Part shown: piece by piece, positions 56,201 to 64,000 of the stretch | Layout: each line of letters opens with the position of its first letter | Position numbering within the stretch: the stretch's first letter is position 1 | Assembly: GCA_000934455.1 (NCBI GenBank) | Contig: KN887216.1 | Coordinates: 17,917 to 81,916 of the forward strand | Length of the DNA stretch: 64,000 bases | Reading direction: 5' to 3' | Origin: Apostichopus parvimensis | Lineage: Eukaryota > Echinodermata > Holothuroidea > Aspidochirotida > Stichopodidae | Notes under the pieces: model-generated | What the model saw: the letters and a program-made list of their open reading frames with translations, nothing else | The model's database searches: none | What the model was told of the DNA's origin: nothing | Made by a program: the position numbers and the translations under genes

Positions 56201-56433
56201 CGTATCAGATTGACGACTGCCGCAGGACCCACAATTACGACCCGTTCTTGTTTACGTTCCTGTCCATGTTAGCCGAGCAGGGCAAGCTCACCGGCCTGAT
56301 AGAGAAACACTCTCAGTTTAAGTCACGTCAAGGCATCTCGGGAAGCAAACTCTCTCGGAGAAAGTCAACATCAAAGAGAAAGCAGAGACCAAGCGGAGAT
56401 AAGATGAAGAAAAAAGCGGGCAAGAATAGGTAG
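44198..56433 (+). CDS. BAP1: BAP1, nuclear ubiquitin C-terminal hydrolase (complete)
   Basis: BAP1 removes ubiquitin from histone H2A as the catalytic subunit of the PR-DUB complex with ASXL proteins. The exons are 44198-44234, 47633-47662, 48045-48229, 49101-49223, 49908-50115, 50606-50678, 51246-51366, 52262-52611, 53841-54609, 55442-55534 and 56209-56433. All junctions keep frame and total 2,214 nt, or 737 residues, against 729 in human. The start is [13 protein letters not shown], matching human [13 protein letters not shown]. The UCH domain covers about residues 1-240, with oxyanion Gln84, catalytic Cys90 ([10 protein letters not shown]), His170 (FHFVSYVP) and Asp185 ([14 protein letters not shown]). 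An HCFC1-binding NHNY lies at 383-386, and a conserved [18 protein letters not shown] block follows. The C-terminal coiled-coil/ULD-type domain spans about 633-705 and the tail is a basic NLS. The odd parts are 12 consecutive His residues (340-351) and a minisatellite covering the exon 9 acceptor. Confidence 0.97.
44543..45003. mobile_element. Inverted-repeat MITE in BAP1 intron 1
   Basis: The left end CACTTCGAATTCCGGACACC and the inverse of the right end, CACTGCGAATTTCGGACACC, match at 18 of 20 bases. The element spans about 460 bp and has no convincing gene. The open frames of about 90 residues inside it on both strands are probably chance. Confidence 0.7.
45137..47440. mobile_element. 2.3-kb inverted-repeat DNA transposon, non-autonomous, in BAP1 intron 1
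   Basis: The two ends are inverted copies of CAGTATACAGTACCGCTCAC followed by GTATAACT, about 28 bp with no mismatch that I see. Inside each end lie dense repeats of TATACG and CTACGCGG, and an ATTCA/CCCTATT motif recurs near both ends. The interior is AT-rich and has no open frame above about 80 residues, so no transposase is encoded. No clear target duplication was found; TAGGCCT before and TAGGTCT after are similar but offset. The superfamily is not assigned. Confidence 0.85.
47633..47662 (+). CDS. BAP1: BAP1 exon 2 (30 nt)
   Basis: A short exon with acceptor TTCACACAG and donor G|GTGAGT. It encodes LFTLLVQEF, matching human LFTLLVEDF. The phase is 1 on both sides. Confidence 0.93.
48045..48229 (+). 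CDS. BAP1: BAP1 exon 3 (UCH domain)
   Basis: The acceptor is GTGTTCAG and the donor CAG|GTAGGA. The exon encodes [20 protein letters not shown], then [20 protein letters not shown] and DMFFAHQ. The last residue is the oxyanion-hole Gln84. Confidence 0.97.
49101..49223 (+). CDS. BAP1: BAP1 exon 4 (catalytic Cys)
   Basis: The acceptor is TTCTTACAG and the donor GAG|GTAACG. The exon encodes [20 protein letters not shown] with the nucleophile Cys90, followed by [12 protein letters not shown]. Confidence 0.97.
49340..49462 (-). mobile_element. tRNA-related SINE copy in BAP1 intron 4
   Basis: On the minus strand it reads GCCACCAACTAAGGGCTGGA, TTGCTTAGTTGGTAAAACA and AGGTCAAGTCTC. This aligns with the unit of the 113-bp arrays at 40.9 and 42.4 kb. 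Here it is a single copy with box A- and box B-like parts. Confidence 0.65.
49908..50115 (+). CDS. BAP1: BAP1 exon 5 (catalytic His and Asp)
   Basis: The acceptor is TACCCCAG and the donor G|GTAAGT. The exon encodes [40 protein letters not shown] and YPIDHG, supplying His170 and Asp185. Confidence 0.97.
50606..50678 (+). CDS. BAP1: BAP1 exon 6
   Basis: The acceptor is ATTTCAAG and the donor GG|GTGAGA. The exon encodes [20 protein letters not shown], matching human [20 protein letters not shown]. Confidence 0.94.
51246..51366 (+). CDS. BAP1: BAP1 exon 7 (end of UCH domain)
   Basis: The acceptor is CTCTTCAG after a T18-like run and the donor AGG|GTAAGG. The exon encodes [20 protein letters not shown] and [13 protein letters not shown]. 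Confidence 0.95.
52262..52611 (+). CDS. BAP1: BAP1 exon 8 (linker with poly-His)
   Basis: The acceptor is TGTATTAG and the donor CG|GTAAGG. The exon encodes the acidic/Lys-rich linker after the UCH domain, 12 consecutive His residues (52502-52537), then [16 protein letters not shown]. Linker length and composition vary in BAP1, but a His run of this size is not one I know from vertebrate BAP1. Confidence 0.93.
52838..53840 (+). repeat. 41-bp minisatellite (about 24 units) made of the BAP1 exon 9 splice acceptor
   Basis: The unit runs ACTGCCATTAACATGCCGTG then CACTCTCTCATATACCATTAG, 41 bp in all. It is repeated about 24 times with few changes (TTAG/CTAG/TAAG variants), with one shortened unit near 52973 and a CT expansion in the last unit. 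The final unit's AG is the exon 9 acceptor and its next bases (ACTGCCAT) are the first exon bases. Each unit therefore carries a branch-like TTAAC, a CT-rich tract and an AG. Confidence 0.97.
53841..54609 (+). CDS. BAP1: BAP1 exon 9 (HCFC1-binding motif, Ser-rich linker)
   Basis: The acceptor is the last copy of a 41-bp tandem repeat (ATACCATTAG). The donor is AGG|GTAAGT. The exon begins [20 protein letters not shown], carrying the NHNY HCFC1-binding motif, and includes [18 protein letters not shown], which matches the human STDTASEIGSAFNSPLRS block. A charged helical stretch (about residues 555-600) follows. Confidence 0.95.
54962..55161. mobile_element. Probable degraded hAT-type MITE in BAP1 intron 9
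   Basis: The left end TAGTGGAGGCCAAACCGTGG and the inverse of the right end, CAGAGGTGGACAAATGTGCC, are of the hAT CAGRGGTGG type, about 200 bp apart. The inner AAGCCAAATGCGGCTC is also typical of such elements. It is old and diverged. Confidence 0.5.
55442..55534 (+). CDS. BAP1: BAP1 exon 10 (coiled coil of C-terminal domain)
   Basis: The acceptor is TTTGGAGCAG and the donor AAG|GTAAAA. The exon encodes [20 protein letters not shown] and [10 protein letters not shown], a 31-residue coiled coil like human [20 protein letters not shown]. Confidence 0.94.
56209..56433 (+). CDS. BAP1: BAP1 exon 11 (C-terminal domain, NLS, stop)
   Basis: The acceptor is CCGTATCAG and the stop TAG lies at 56431-56433. 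The exon encodes [20 protein letters not shown], then [20 protein letters not shown] and a Lys/Arg-rich tail. Human has [20 protein letters not shown]. Confidence 0.97.
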   Translation: MDDCRRTHNYDPFLFTFLSMLAEQGKLTGLIEKHSQFKSRQGISGSKLSRRKSTSKRKQRPSGDKMKKKAGKNR

Positions 56434-56898
56434 CCTCCTCATCTGCCCCTCCCATCCCCCCCCCCCCTCAGACTACCAACACACCCACCACTCTCCTCTT
56501 GTGCACACACTGCCTATCCAAATGGAAACACAAGCTAGTGACTGTTCAAATAAATTGATGAATTTAAAAGGATGCAAGCAAGACAACATTCTGGCAAAAA
56601 CTTTGGGCCGACAGACTGAGTAGCCTTCAGAACTACGTGTCAAGGAAAAGGACTTCTGCGTCTTCACTTTCATCGGGATGTTCAACCCAAGTATCAGATC
56701 TTGTGGTGCTTGTAAAAAAAATTAGCATACCTTTATATTGCTGTTATTATACAATAACATTCCATTGAGAATTTGCTACAGTCTGTTTTAATTTATTTTA
56801 TGCAACTTTTTTTTTATACAGAGCCTTTTTAGGATGTTTTAATTTTGTGCCAGCATAATCCAGACTGTTGATTAGGTTATCGTAGGTTGAAGCTGATC

Positions 56899-56904
56899 AA
56901 TAAA
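56899..56904 (+). promoter_or_regulatory. BAP1 candidate poly(A) signal
   Basis: AATAAA about 466 bases after the BAP1 stop and the first canonical hexamer in that flank that I noticed. Use is inferred. Confidence 0.5.
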
Positions 56905-57679
56905 CTTAAGTGAGTCCCTTGTATGTAAGAATATTATTTGAAAACCCTGGCAGATTTACTGGTTCAAGTACTCGTGCAACGAACAGTAAAGCAACAAAAT
57001 AGAGATATAATTTCTGTTCAAGCTTTCTGGTAGCGTATGTGTTTTTTAAACCATATCATAGCATATCTTGTATCAGTATTTATGTTTGGGCAACAGAACC
57101 ACTGAACAATTTTCTTTTTCTGGTAAAACCATATAACAGCACATGTTGTAACATTTGTAACAATTCAAACACTATGTTGTAACAACTCAAATGTTATGAT
57201 AGTTCTAATGTTGTAACAAAGCATTTGTCTTAATAGTAATGTAACAAAAATAATAATATAGTTTCTGTTACTTGTAGTTTATGTTGTAACATATTTTATA
57301 ACATATATTGTAAATTTGTGACTGTAAGTTGTAATAGGATGTTCATGCATGCATTGTAACAATAATGCAACATGATAGGGATATACCTTCTGTGCAAGCT
57401 TACGCATAGCATTGTATAGCATATACTGTAACAGCCAAAACAAAGCATGTGTTGTAACAACCTGTAAAATAAAGATATAGTTTCTCTCTAAGCTTAAAGG
57501 AGACATAAACCCTACCATGATTATTGGTTTTATGTGATAGAAATTACTGTCATTAACAACTTCCCCAAACAGCTTAGAAAAACTTCATTCCGTTTAGTAT
57601 ATACCATAGATTTAACATTCCTTCACCAACAGGGTGGAGGGCTTGATCAAGTCTAAATGCAAGCCAACTTGTATGTATG

Positions 57680-57922
57680 TATGTATGTATTTTAGATCCT
57701 CCTGCAAGCAGGAACTCGCAAAGAAGCCATCATTGGCTTATCAAAGCGGCAAGCTGATCAAAGTCAGTCTCTAATTTCATATTTAACATCCATGATTAGG
57801 AATTGTCAATTGTCAACAACTCTGTAACTGGACGACATACATTAATCTTGGAGTGACTCGAATTTGGGGCCTTATGATTGAAAGGCACCGGCGTTAACCA
57901 CTGAGCTTACACTCCTAACACT
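57680..57922 (-). mobile_element. tRNA-derived SINE, copy 1
   Basis: On the minus strand the head reads GTAAGCTCAGTGGTTAACGC (box A-like), followed by CCTTTCAATCATAAGG and ATTCGAGTCACTCC (box B-like). A body with CTGCTTGCAGGAGGATCT and an (ATAC)n tail follow. It is a member of the same family as 58735-58970. Confidence 0.85.
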
Positions 57923-58734
57923 TGTGCTTCAAGTTTTTCTTGCTTGTCTTTATTCATTATTAATGTCTATCTTCAGCACTAAAGATTCTAAAACAAAAAA
58001 TGGAAGTTTTAGCGTAATCCAATGATGGCATTGGTTTCATTGTAATTTTAATTTGAAAATACGAACAGAAAAACAGAGAATGTAATATGGTTCAGATCCT
58101 GGTAGCACTGTGACATCACAGATGTGCAACATGACAGCTACCAGACATGCCTTTTTAAGTTAGTTTACCTCCCGAATGGAACAAGATTTTTCTTAGCTGT
58201 TTGGGGAAATTGATCTTCACAAAGATATCTGGCATATAAGCCAAATATCATGGTTTCATACTTTATGGCTGGGGTTCTCAATAGGTCTTTGGTCAGGTTC
58301 GAATCATGATGATATTTTGCTCTAGTTTTACCTTGTTTCTACCCATAGGCATTCTATATCTTTTTTCTCTCTCTTTATTTGTTTTTTACTTATGTTTATT
58401 TTGGGGGGGGGCGGGGGTGATTACGTTATTTGGCTAATGAATTGTTTGGTATGCTAACTTTTTTATGCTTTGTAAAATTTGTTTAGATTGTTGTATATTT
58501 GAGCAGTGTGAAGCAGAATCATGGCTGGTGAAGACAAAGATGATAATCGAAATCAGCTAACAATTCAAGACAAGAAGAACAAACAGGGTTAAATTATGAG
58601 GAGAAAGATGAAGGATTAAAAGAAAAACTAGCTACATAGAAAGAAGAGACACAAAGCAAAAGCATGATGGATGTGATCACCAACTAACTAACTTAAAGTA
58701 CAGAAAAAACACCAAAGAGGAACATGAACTAGAT

Positions 58735-58970
58735 TTATGTATGTATGCATTTAAGATCCTCCTGCAAGCAGGAATTGGCGATGAAGCCTCATTGGCTTAT
58801 CAAAGCTGCAAGCTGACCGAAGTCAGTCTCTTAGATTCATATTTTAACGTCCATGGTTATGAATTGTCAACAACTCTGTAACTGGACGACATACATTAAT
58901 CTGGGAGTGACTCGAACCAGGGACCTTATGATTGAAAGGCACCGGCGTTAAACACTGAACTAACACTCCT
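58735..58970 (-). mobile_element. tRNA-derived SINE, copy 2
   Basis: Nearly the same as copy 1 and with a better box B (GGTTCGAGTCACTCC). The head is GGAGTGTTAGTTCAGTGTTT and the tail is CATACATACA-like. This marks the 3' microsatellite end of the family. Confidence 0.87.
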
Positions 58971-61202
58971 CAGTGTCCTAAATTGATACAGATAGTGCCA
59001 AGGACACCTAAACAGGAAACCAGATAGAATAACACTGAATAGTATACAGTTATACTCCAGCCTAAACGTGAGATGTAACACCAAGCAAAATGCACCCAAC
59101 TAACTAGAAGAAACAAGAGCACCAAACAAATTATTGGGTGCATATCGAGAATAGGTTTGGTCTGTCCATTTTATTACATTCTTTGCAGCATAATATTATA
59201 TGATGAGGGAAAAGTTATTAATCAAGCCGTCTTTAAAGGGATATTTCAGCCTGAAAATTTTCAATAATTTATATCACAGAGCAAGGAAGAAAAAGAGACA
59301 GTGTGATCTGATCCACTCTCCCTCTTGATAACTTATTCTGTTGCTGGGGTATAAACTTTTGAAATGTATTCATTTTATTTGAATATTAAAGTACATTTCA
59401 CAATACTTTGTGTTGTCATACATGGGCAACACATCAGACATTTTGTTTCTCATGATTTCTCACTGATTCAATGCGGACCCCTACATAAAAATTGATATTA
59501 ACTTGTTTAGCTGTTATGAAGTCACTTGGTCAAACTTTGCCAACAGAACGTAACACCACCGTCATGAAATTGAATTATTTTTAAGGTCATATAATCTGGC
59601 AAGCTGTGAGTTGGATGAATGTGCTTCATTTCATAAGCTCTGTTATATTTGTGTGTTTTTGCTTTTAGTTGTCAGCCTTATTATCCCTTAAATTATGCAA
59701 TTGGATTATTGTTACCAATTATGCTGTCATTGATATAGCGAATTGGCTTCTTTGTAATCGGGACATTGTTTTGGTTTTCATTTCAAATGCTTTTCTTGCC
59801 AAGGAGGCCTTGCATTAATAAAAAAAAGTGGTAAGCTCAATCAAATATGTCAATCCTATGTGTTCCTCTTTTTTCTGTAGTTTTTTAGGGGGATAGATGG
59901 ATGGACACAGACAGGTGGGCGGATGGGCTGGCGGATGGATGGATGGGTGGGTGGGAGGGGTTGTTTAAGTCTCCCTCAAGGACTTGTGATTTACCTTGCT
60001 TTGACTTCAGAAAGTACTTTCCACATTTCCAAGTATGGTATGCACCAAAAAGAATACCTTGTTGAAATGAAAGGAAAACAATTGATGGAGTTAAAGCAAT
60101 TTGTATGCAAAACTCAATGCTGTTATAACATTGCTCACGTCATAAATTGTTAAGCCACTCTTGTAAACAACTCCTCTCGTATCACCCATGGACACAACCA
60201 CCATTTTTGTTATGAGGGAGGGGGCTCTAAGTTACATTGTCATGGAGAGGGAGTTGTGCTCCTGATTGCCCCCATTTCGTGACATCAGTTGGCGTCCGTT
60301 GATGAGATTTGCCTTTGTTAATGTACATTTCGAGGAAACTGGTCCACTTTAACTCAACGGGGCAAAAAACAGTTTTCTACTTCTATGCTATACGTACATT
60401 GTATATTGATAAACTATCGTACCGTAACAACATTGATATTTTAATACAATGCTTGGGGGGGGGGGGGGGTTATTATCATAGTCCGTTTCAATCTGTTATC
60501 ACCGTTAACACAGGACAATGTATGGGCATATATGAACTAGGCCTATTGTATTGATGTGAGTGCGAATAATAGGTTTATCTTTGTGAAGAACTTCGCTTGT
60601 GGTGGACCAAGCTAGGCTCCCGACTTGATCGCGCAATGGAATGATGTAAGCCATAAAGTCACTAGCACATCAAGTTACTTTCAGGTTTACATAAATCATG
60701 CGTACAATATACACTCAGTTAAGTATGGAATGTCAAATTTATTATCATGTGACGTAGCAATTACATCACGGCGACAATATGTTGTATTTCAACTAAACCG
60801 TTCAATAATAATGTCGCATTATATAGGTAAATACTAAATATCGTTAAAGAATCGGTTTAAGAATGCTTTGGACATTGTAATCGGGTCTGAGTGTTTGTGT
60901 CTTCAGTTTTTTTATTCTCCTATAGGGTCCTTGATGGGGACGTGAGTGTCCCTCCTGATCCTTTTTTCTACTAAACTAAACTAACTAAAGTACAGCAACC
61001 TTTTCCCACTGTCTAGGGGAAAAGAAGTTACGTGCCACAATTTGTTACAAAATCTTCACTTTAGTTGGACCGACTTTGTTATTATAAATAAAGAGAGGAG
61101 GAGGCTGGAACGTTTCCGACGGAATAACGAAGACGCTTTGAGCACATAATGTAACAGCAATGCCAGAGTCCGCGAAAAGATTCCTATGTAGCGCCCTCTC
61201 TT

Positions 61203-61215
61203 GTTTCTTAGCAAC
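61203..61215 (+). promoter_or_regulatory. RFX X-box-like site upstream of CFAP276-like gene
   Basis: GTTTCTTAGCAAC matches the right half of the RFX X-box (RGYAAC) fully and the left half partly (consensus GTNRCC). It lies about 150 bp before the ATG, the usual distance for ciliary genes. Use is inferred. Confidence 0.5.
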
Positions 61216-61366
61216 CAGTTCATTGTTTACACGAGCATGCACGTATATCTGTTTCTTGATTGTTTGCTGTAACTGCGGCAATACAGTATCTACACATCAA
61301 TTGGAACAGACGTCTCAGCTCCAGCAGCACACATTCACCTCCCACCGGTTACAAACTAGCCTAAAT

Positions 61367-61450
61367 ATGGAGATGTCAACTAGAGATCCGTATCCATTTC
61401 CACAACTACAAAATGACGGTGATTTTATGAACGGCCAAAATTTTACAACG
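61367..61450 (+). CDS. CFAP276: CFAP276-like exon 1
   Basis: 28 codons from ATG, ending ACG|GTAACT in phase 0. It encodes STRDPYPFPQLQNDGDFM, a short N-terminal motif typical of axonemal inner proteins. Confidence 0.7.
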
Positions 61451-64000
61451 GTAACTTTCTAAGAAATTACAAATTTGGTTTGTTTTATTGCAGACTCTTT
61501 TCTTACTTTATATTTAACATAGCCTAGCATAGGACCACAGGTTCAGTCCTAACTTACATAGCCTAGACATGTAGGCCCAACTTCTTAACTCATATATTGC
61601 CTATTTCAGTTTCTCTTAAAGGTACAGTAGGCATTAATATCTTGCTATTCTAGGAATGCACAAATGTATTAAGAAAATATGAATGGTTTATCATGTTCCT
61701 AATACTAGAGAACTTTTGAAGGTAACATGCAATGCCTAGGCACCTTAGCCTGTAATCATTTTCAGTATTTTGATCATTGTGATCAGCTCTTGGTCTTCAC
61801 TTCAGTTGATTATGCAAACTGAATTTCTCATGTATTAGGAGTTACTCTTATTGCTTTGTTCGTAGGCCTCGATACATTACAGATTTTTATCTGTTTGCAT
61901 TTAAGTTATTGTCTGCATCTATCCACAGTTGTTTTCTGAGGGGACTTGTGTCACAAAACTCAGTTATTGATTTTAATCTAGCTGAATGTATAATGATATT
62001 ATTTTCAGTATTGCATCTGATGATCTTAAAGCATCTATCCTGTTACAAAATTAATACAACAGTGTAATGTTATTGTACATACACTGTTCAATCATGTTAT
62101 TGATCATGAGAGAAGTTGTACTGCAAATACAAATAACTGTTTTGAGTGAATCTAAAAGTATATTAGTCATTTATATATAAATAAGGTTATTTATCTGTTA
62201 TTAGAGGACCCATATTTACTTATCATACAAACAGGTGGAAAGGTTGGCACATAACATATTATAATATCAAATTTCTTCTTGAAATTTAATTTTTTCTTAC
62301 TTTGTGTTGATAACAGAATGTTGCATATGGTGAACCAACTCATTTAGCCCAAAAGAAGGACCCATGGAATAGATTATATGAAACCTGCACACTGACTAGT
62401 GCCAGAAGAGAAGTACATCATTATGATCCAAAGGTATGTGTGAAATAAACTTTTGAAGTATTAGAGGCATTGAAGACTCACCCCAAACCGCGTGCCGCGC
62501 TCTGAAAAAATTAACTTTCTGTTGCTTGCAAGTGAAGTTTTCTGCTTGTCGCTACAAAATGCAGACAGTAATGAAAGGTTATACCTTGTTATCTTTAGCT
62601 GGACCTGAGATGTCCATCGCTGTATCGTTTGTACACTGGGCTGTGGGTAATGACCGCAGCTGTATGTACTGACTGTACACTAGTGTCTAATTATCGAAGG
62701 TAGCAAGCTGTGTGCGTATTTTCTGGGATCGATGGTGGTGTCTAACACTACTGTTACACCTCCCGAAACTAGGTCAGATTACTGGCATTCGACGTTTCTT
62801 TTTGCGCCAGTCTTCACACCCTTTAAGTCCTTTGGAGTTACTTTTTAATCAATTGAACTTGTCACAATGAAGTTAAGCAGGCAATTGTGATGTCATAGAC
62901 ACACTGTGACAACTTTTGTCTTGCTGTATCAGTCACTCCTTTGTTTTGATTAAGGATTACAACTGGGATAGAACTTAAAGTTTCTAAAATAACAGTGAAT
63001 ATGGTGTATTCAAATGCCTACTGTTTGAAAACAAGTGGGAAACTGGATGCAAGTTTTTAGGGAGAAAGAAACATGTATGGAATCACGTTTATTTCAAGTT
63101 CACTTCTGTACACAATTAAATTTCTGAGAACTAAATGAAAATTTCATGAGGATGTTTAGAATTATGTTTCATTCCCCATTGGAGTAAAAGGATTAATTTA
63201 TCCATCTCTGGAATATATTCTTATCATTGATAATTTACAAGAATGCCTTGACAACTAGGATTGCTAATCATTCTCCTACCAGATACAATGTAACGATTTT
63301 ACGAATATATGCTATTCATATCTTGATTCTGTGGTGATACAGTCTTCTCGAGTACTCGATACAGAAAATTGTAAAAATTCCTCTTCTTCCCCTGAACAGT
63401 AATTTGCTTTATCCTGGAGTCAACAAATCTTATATTTTTCTTTTCTTTTTTTTTAATTCCTTGACAGGCTCCAAAAGACAGTTTAGATTTCATACTTAAA
63501 GCAGACTATGATCACCACAACCAATTATTAGAACCCACTTCTAGAACTTTAATTCAACCAGAAACAATCGGAAAAGATCACGGGTGAGTAATTGTCTCCT
63601 TTGACATAATTTTAAAAAAAAGTGCATATGAATTCTTCATAGCTTTCAGCAGAATTCCTTCGGAGCTTAGGTAATACTTGTGTTCACCTTTGAATAAGAA
63701 CAGAGGTAACATTTATACTGGTATTGATATTTTCATGGTTCCAGGTACCTTCTATATACCAACACTTCACAAGCAAACTGGATAGACCTTGTGGCATCTT
63801 TGACACTTTACTGTAGACAGTGAAGTCCAGAAATGGTTGTTCCAATAATCGCAGGGTTAATCACTAAGTGTGCTCTTTCTTTGTTTATAATAGTGTCATT
63901 GGCATGTCATTTGCAGCACTAGAGTGAACCGACAGTAACCACACCAAGTTGCTGTCGCTGCCCCTGCGCCTTAATGTACTACCCATGAAATCACCTCTTA
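61367..64000 (+). CDS. CFAP276: Small ciliary protein, CFAP276 (C1orf194)-like, 5' part
   Basis: Three exons (61367-61450, 62317-62433, 63468-63583) join in frame; a possible fourth begins at 63936 and runs off the window. The product starts MEMSTRDPYPFPQLQNDGD and includes GEPTHLAQKKDPWNRLYETC, LTSARREVHHYDPKAPKDSL and DFILKADYDHH, ending at ETIGKDHG. The pattern PTxLAQ, PWxRLYxTxTLxSARRE, DP..P.DSLDF and DHH fits my memory of CFAP276, a short protein of about 170 residues inside axonemal doublet microtubules. I could not check the family assignment. An RFX X-box-like site lies 150 bp upstream, as expected for a ciliary gene. An in-frame upstream ATG at 61160 exists, but the residues after it look non-coding, so I chose the ATG before STRDPYPFP. 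Confidence 0.65.
62317..62433 (+). CDS. CFAP276: CFAP276-like exon 2
   Basis: The acceptor is GATAACAG and the donor AAG|GTATGT. Its 117 nt are in frame and encode YGEPTHLAQKKDPWNRLYET and TSARREVHHYDPK. Confidence 0.85.
62462..62826 (+). mobile_element. TTAA-flanked MITE family, copy C (CFAP276-like intron 2)
   Basis: The third copy of the family, in the same direction as copy A, with near-identical core (GTTGCTTGCAAGTGA, GCTACAAAATGCAGACAGTA). The left border is slightly changed (TATTAGAGGC). Confidence 0.83.
63468..63583 (+). CDS. CFAP276: CFAP276-like exon 3
   Basis: The acceptor is CCTTGACAG and the donor GG|GTGAGT. The exon encodes APKDSLDFILKADYDHHNQL and IQPETIGKDHG, and ends in phase 2. 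Confidence 0.85.
63936..64000 (+). CDS. CFAP276-like possible exon 4, partial
   Basis: Directly after CCGACAG the phase required by exon 3 is open to the window end and reads NHTKLLSLPLRLNVLPMKSP. The acceptor has a poor polypyrimidine tract, and a better one 20 bases upstream gives early stops in all frames. This is only a tentative exon. Confidence 0.3.

Larger units (their letters stand above)
56434..61366. other. BAP1 3' flank and intergenic region before the CFAP276-like gene
   Basis: It has the BAP1 3' UTR with AATAAA at 56899, recurrent TGTAACA motifs at about 57140-57460, two SINE copies, a GGATGGGTGG-type tract at about 59890-59955 and a G13-like run at about 60452. No other gene is recognised. 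Confidence 0.7.

Noticed and set aside
57680-58970. Functional tRNA genes
   Set aside because: Box A and B are present, but the sequences cannot form a full cloverleaf and have SINE bodies and microsatellite tails.
61160-61366. Upstream in-frame start for the CFAP276-like protein
   Set aside because: The extra residues are Cys/Ser-rich and lack family features, and they overlap the X-box-like promoter site.
1-64000. Retrovirus-like or Polinton-like elements
   Set aside because: I saw no long terminal repeats, capsid, integrase or polymerase-like frames. Only LINE tails, SINEs and small DNA elements are present.

Overview
The window is metazoan nuclear DNA: AT-rich, intron-rich and carrying LINE tails, tRNA-derived SINEs, small terminal-inverted-repeat elements and many tandem repeats. 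Three protein genes lie head to tail on the + strand. Their proteins look like vertebrate orthologues, while the compact introns and repeat types suggest an invertebrate deuterostome. An echinoderm, perhaps sea-cucumber-like, is my best guess, but it is an inference and not shown by the sequence. No intact virus-derived element, rRNA, CRISPR or functional tRNA gene was seen.

Region 1 (1-38158) holds the 3' part of CADPS/CAPS, the calcium-dependent activator of dense-core vesicle exocytosis. I could phase 22 exons from the C2 domain through the PH domain and MUN/MHD region to the stop, about 893 residues if both 30-nt microexons are included. The N-terminal exons lie upstream of the window. 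The locus shows exon-level change: a nearly identical but frameshifted copy of exon 8 lies in the intron before exon 7, two decayed partial copies of the PH exon 5 lie before the working copy, and there are two 30-nt in-frame microexon candidates.

Region 2 (38159-44197) is the CADPS 3' flank and an intergenic stretch. It contains poly(A) signals, an ATT microsatellite, tandem arrays derived from a tRNA-related SINE, and a 50-N assembly gap inside one of these arrays.

Region 3 (44198-56433) is a complete BAP1 deubiquitinase gene: 11 exons, 737 residues, with every splice phase matching. It has the UCH catalytic residues, an HCFC1-binding NHNY motif and the C-terminal domain that pairs with ASXL proteins. 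Intron 1 carries two inverted-repeat elements, one 2.3 kb long with unusual subterminal TATACG/CTACGCGG repeats. Intron 8 is a roughly 1-kb array of about 24 units of 41 bp. Each unit repeats the branch-site-like sequence, polypyrimidine tract, AG and first exon bases of the exon 9 acceptor, so the real splice site is the last of a long row of near-identical decoys. This is the most striking feature of the window.

Region 4 (56434-64000) is a repeat-bearing intergenic stretch with two tRNA-derived SINE copies, followed by the 5' part of a small ciliary gene resembling CFAP276 (C1orf194). An RFX X-box-like site lies about 150 bp before its ATG. The three genes act in separate pathways (vesicle exocytosis, chromatin deubiquitination, ciliary axoneme) and I see no functional link between them.
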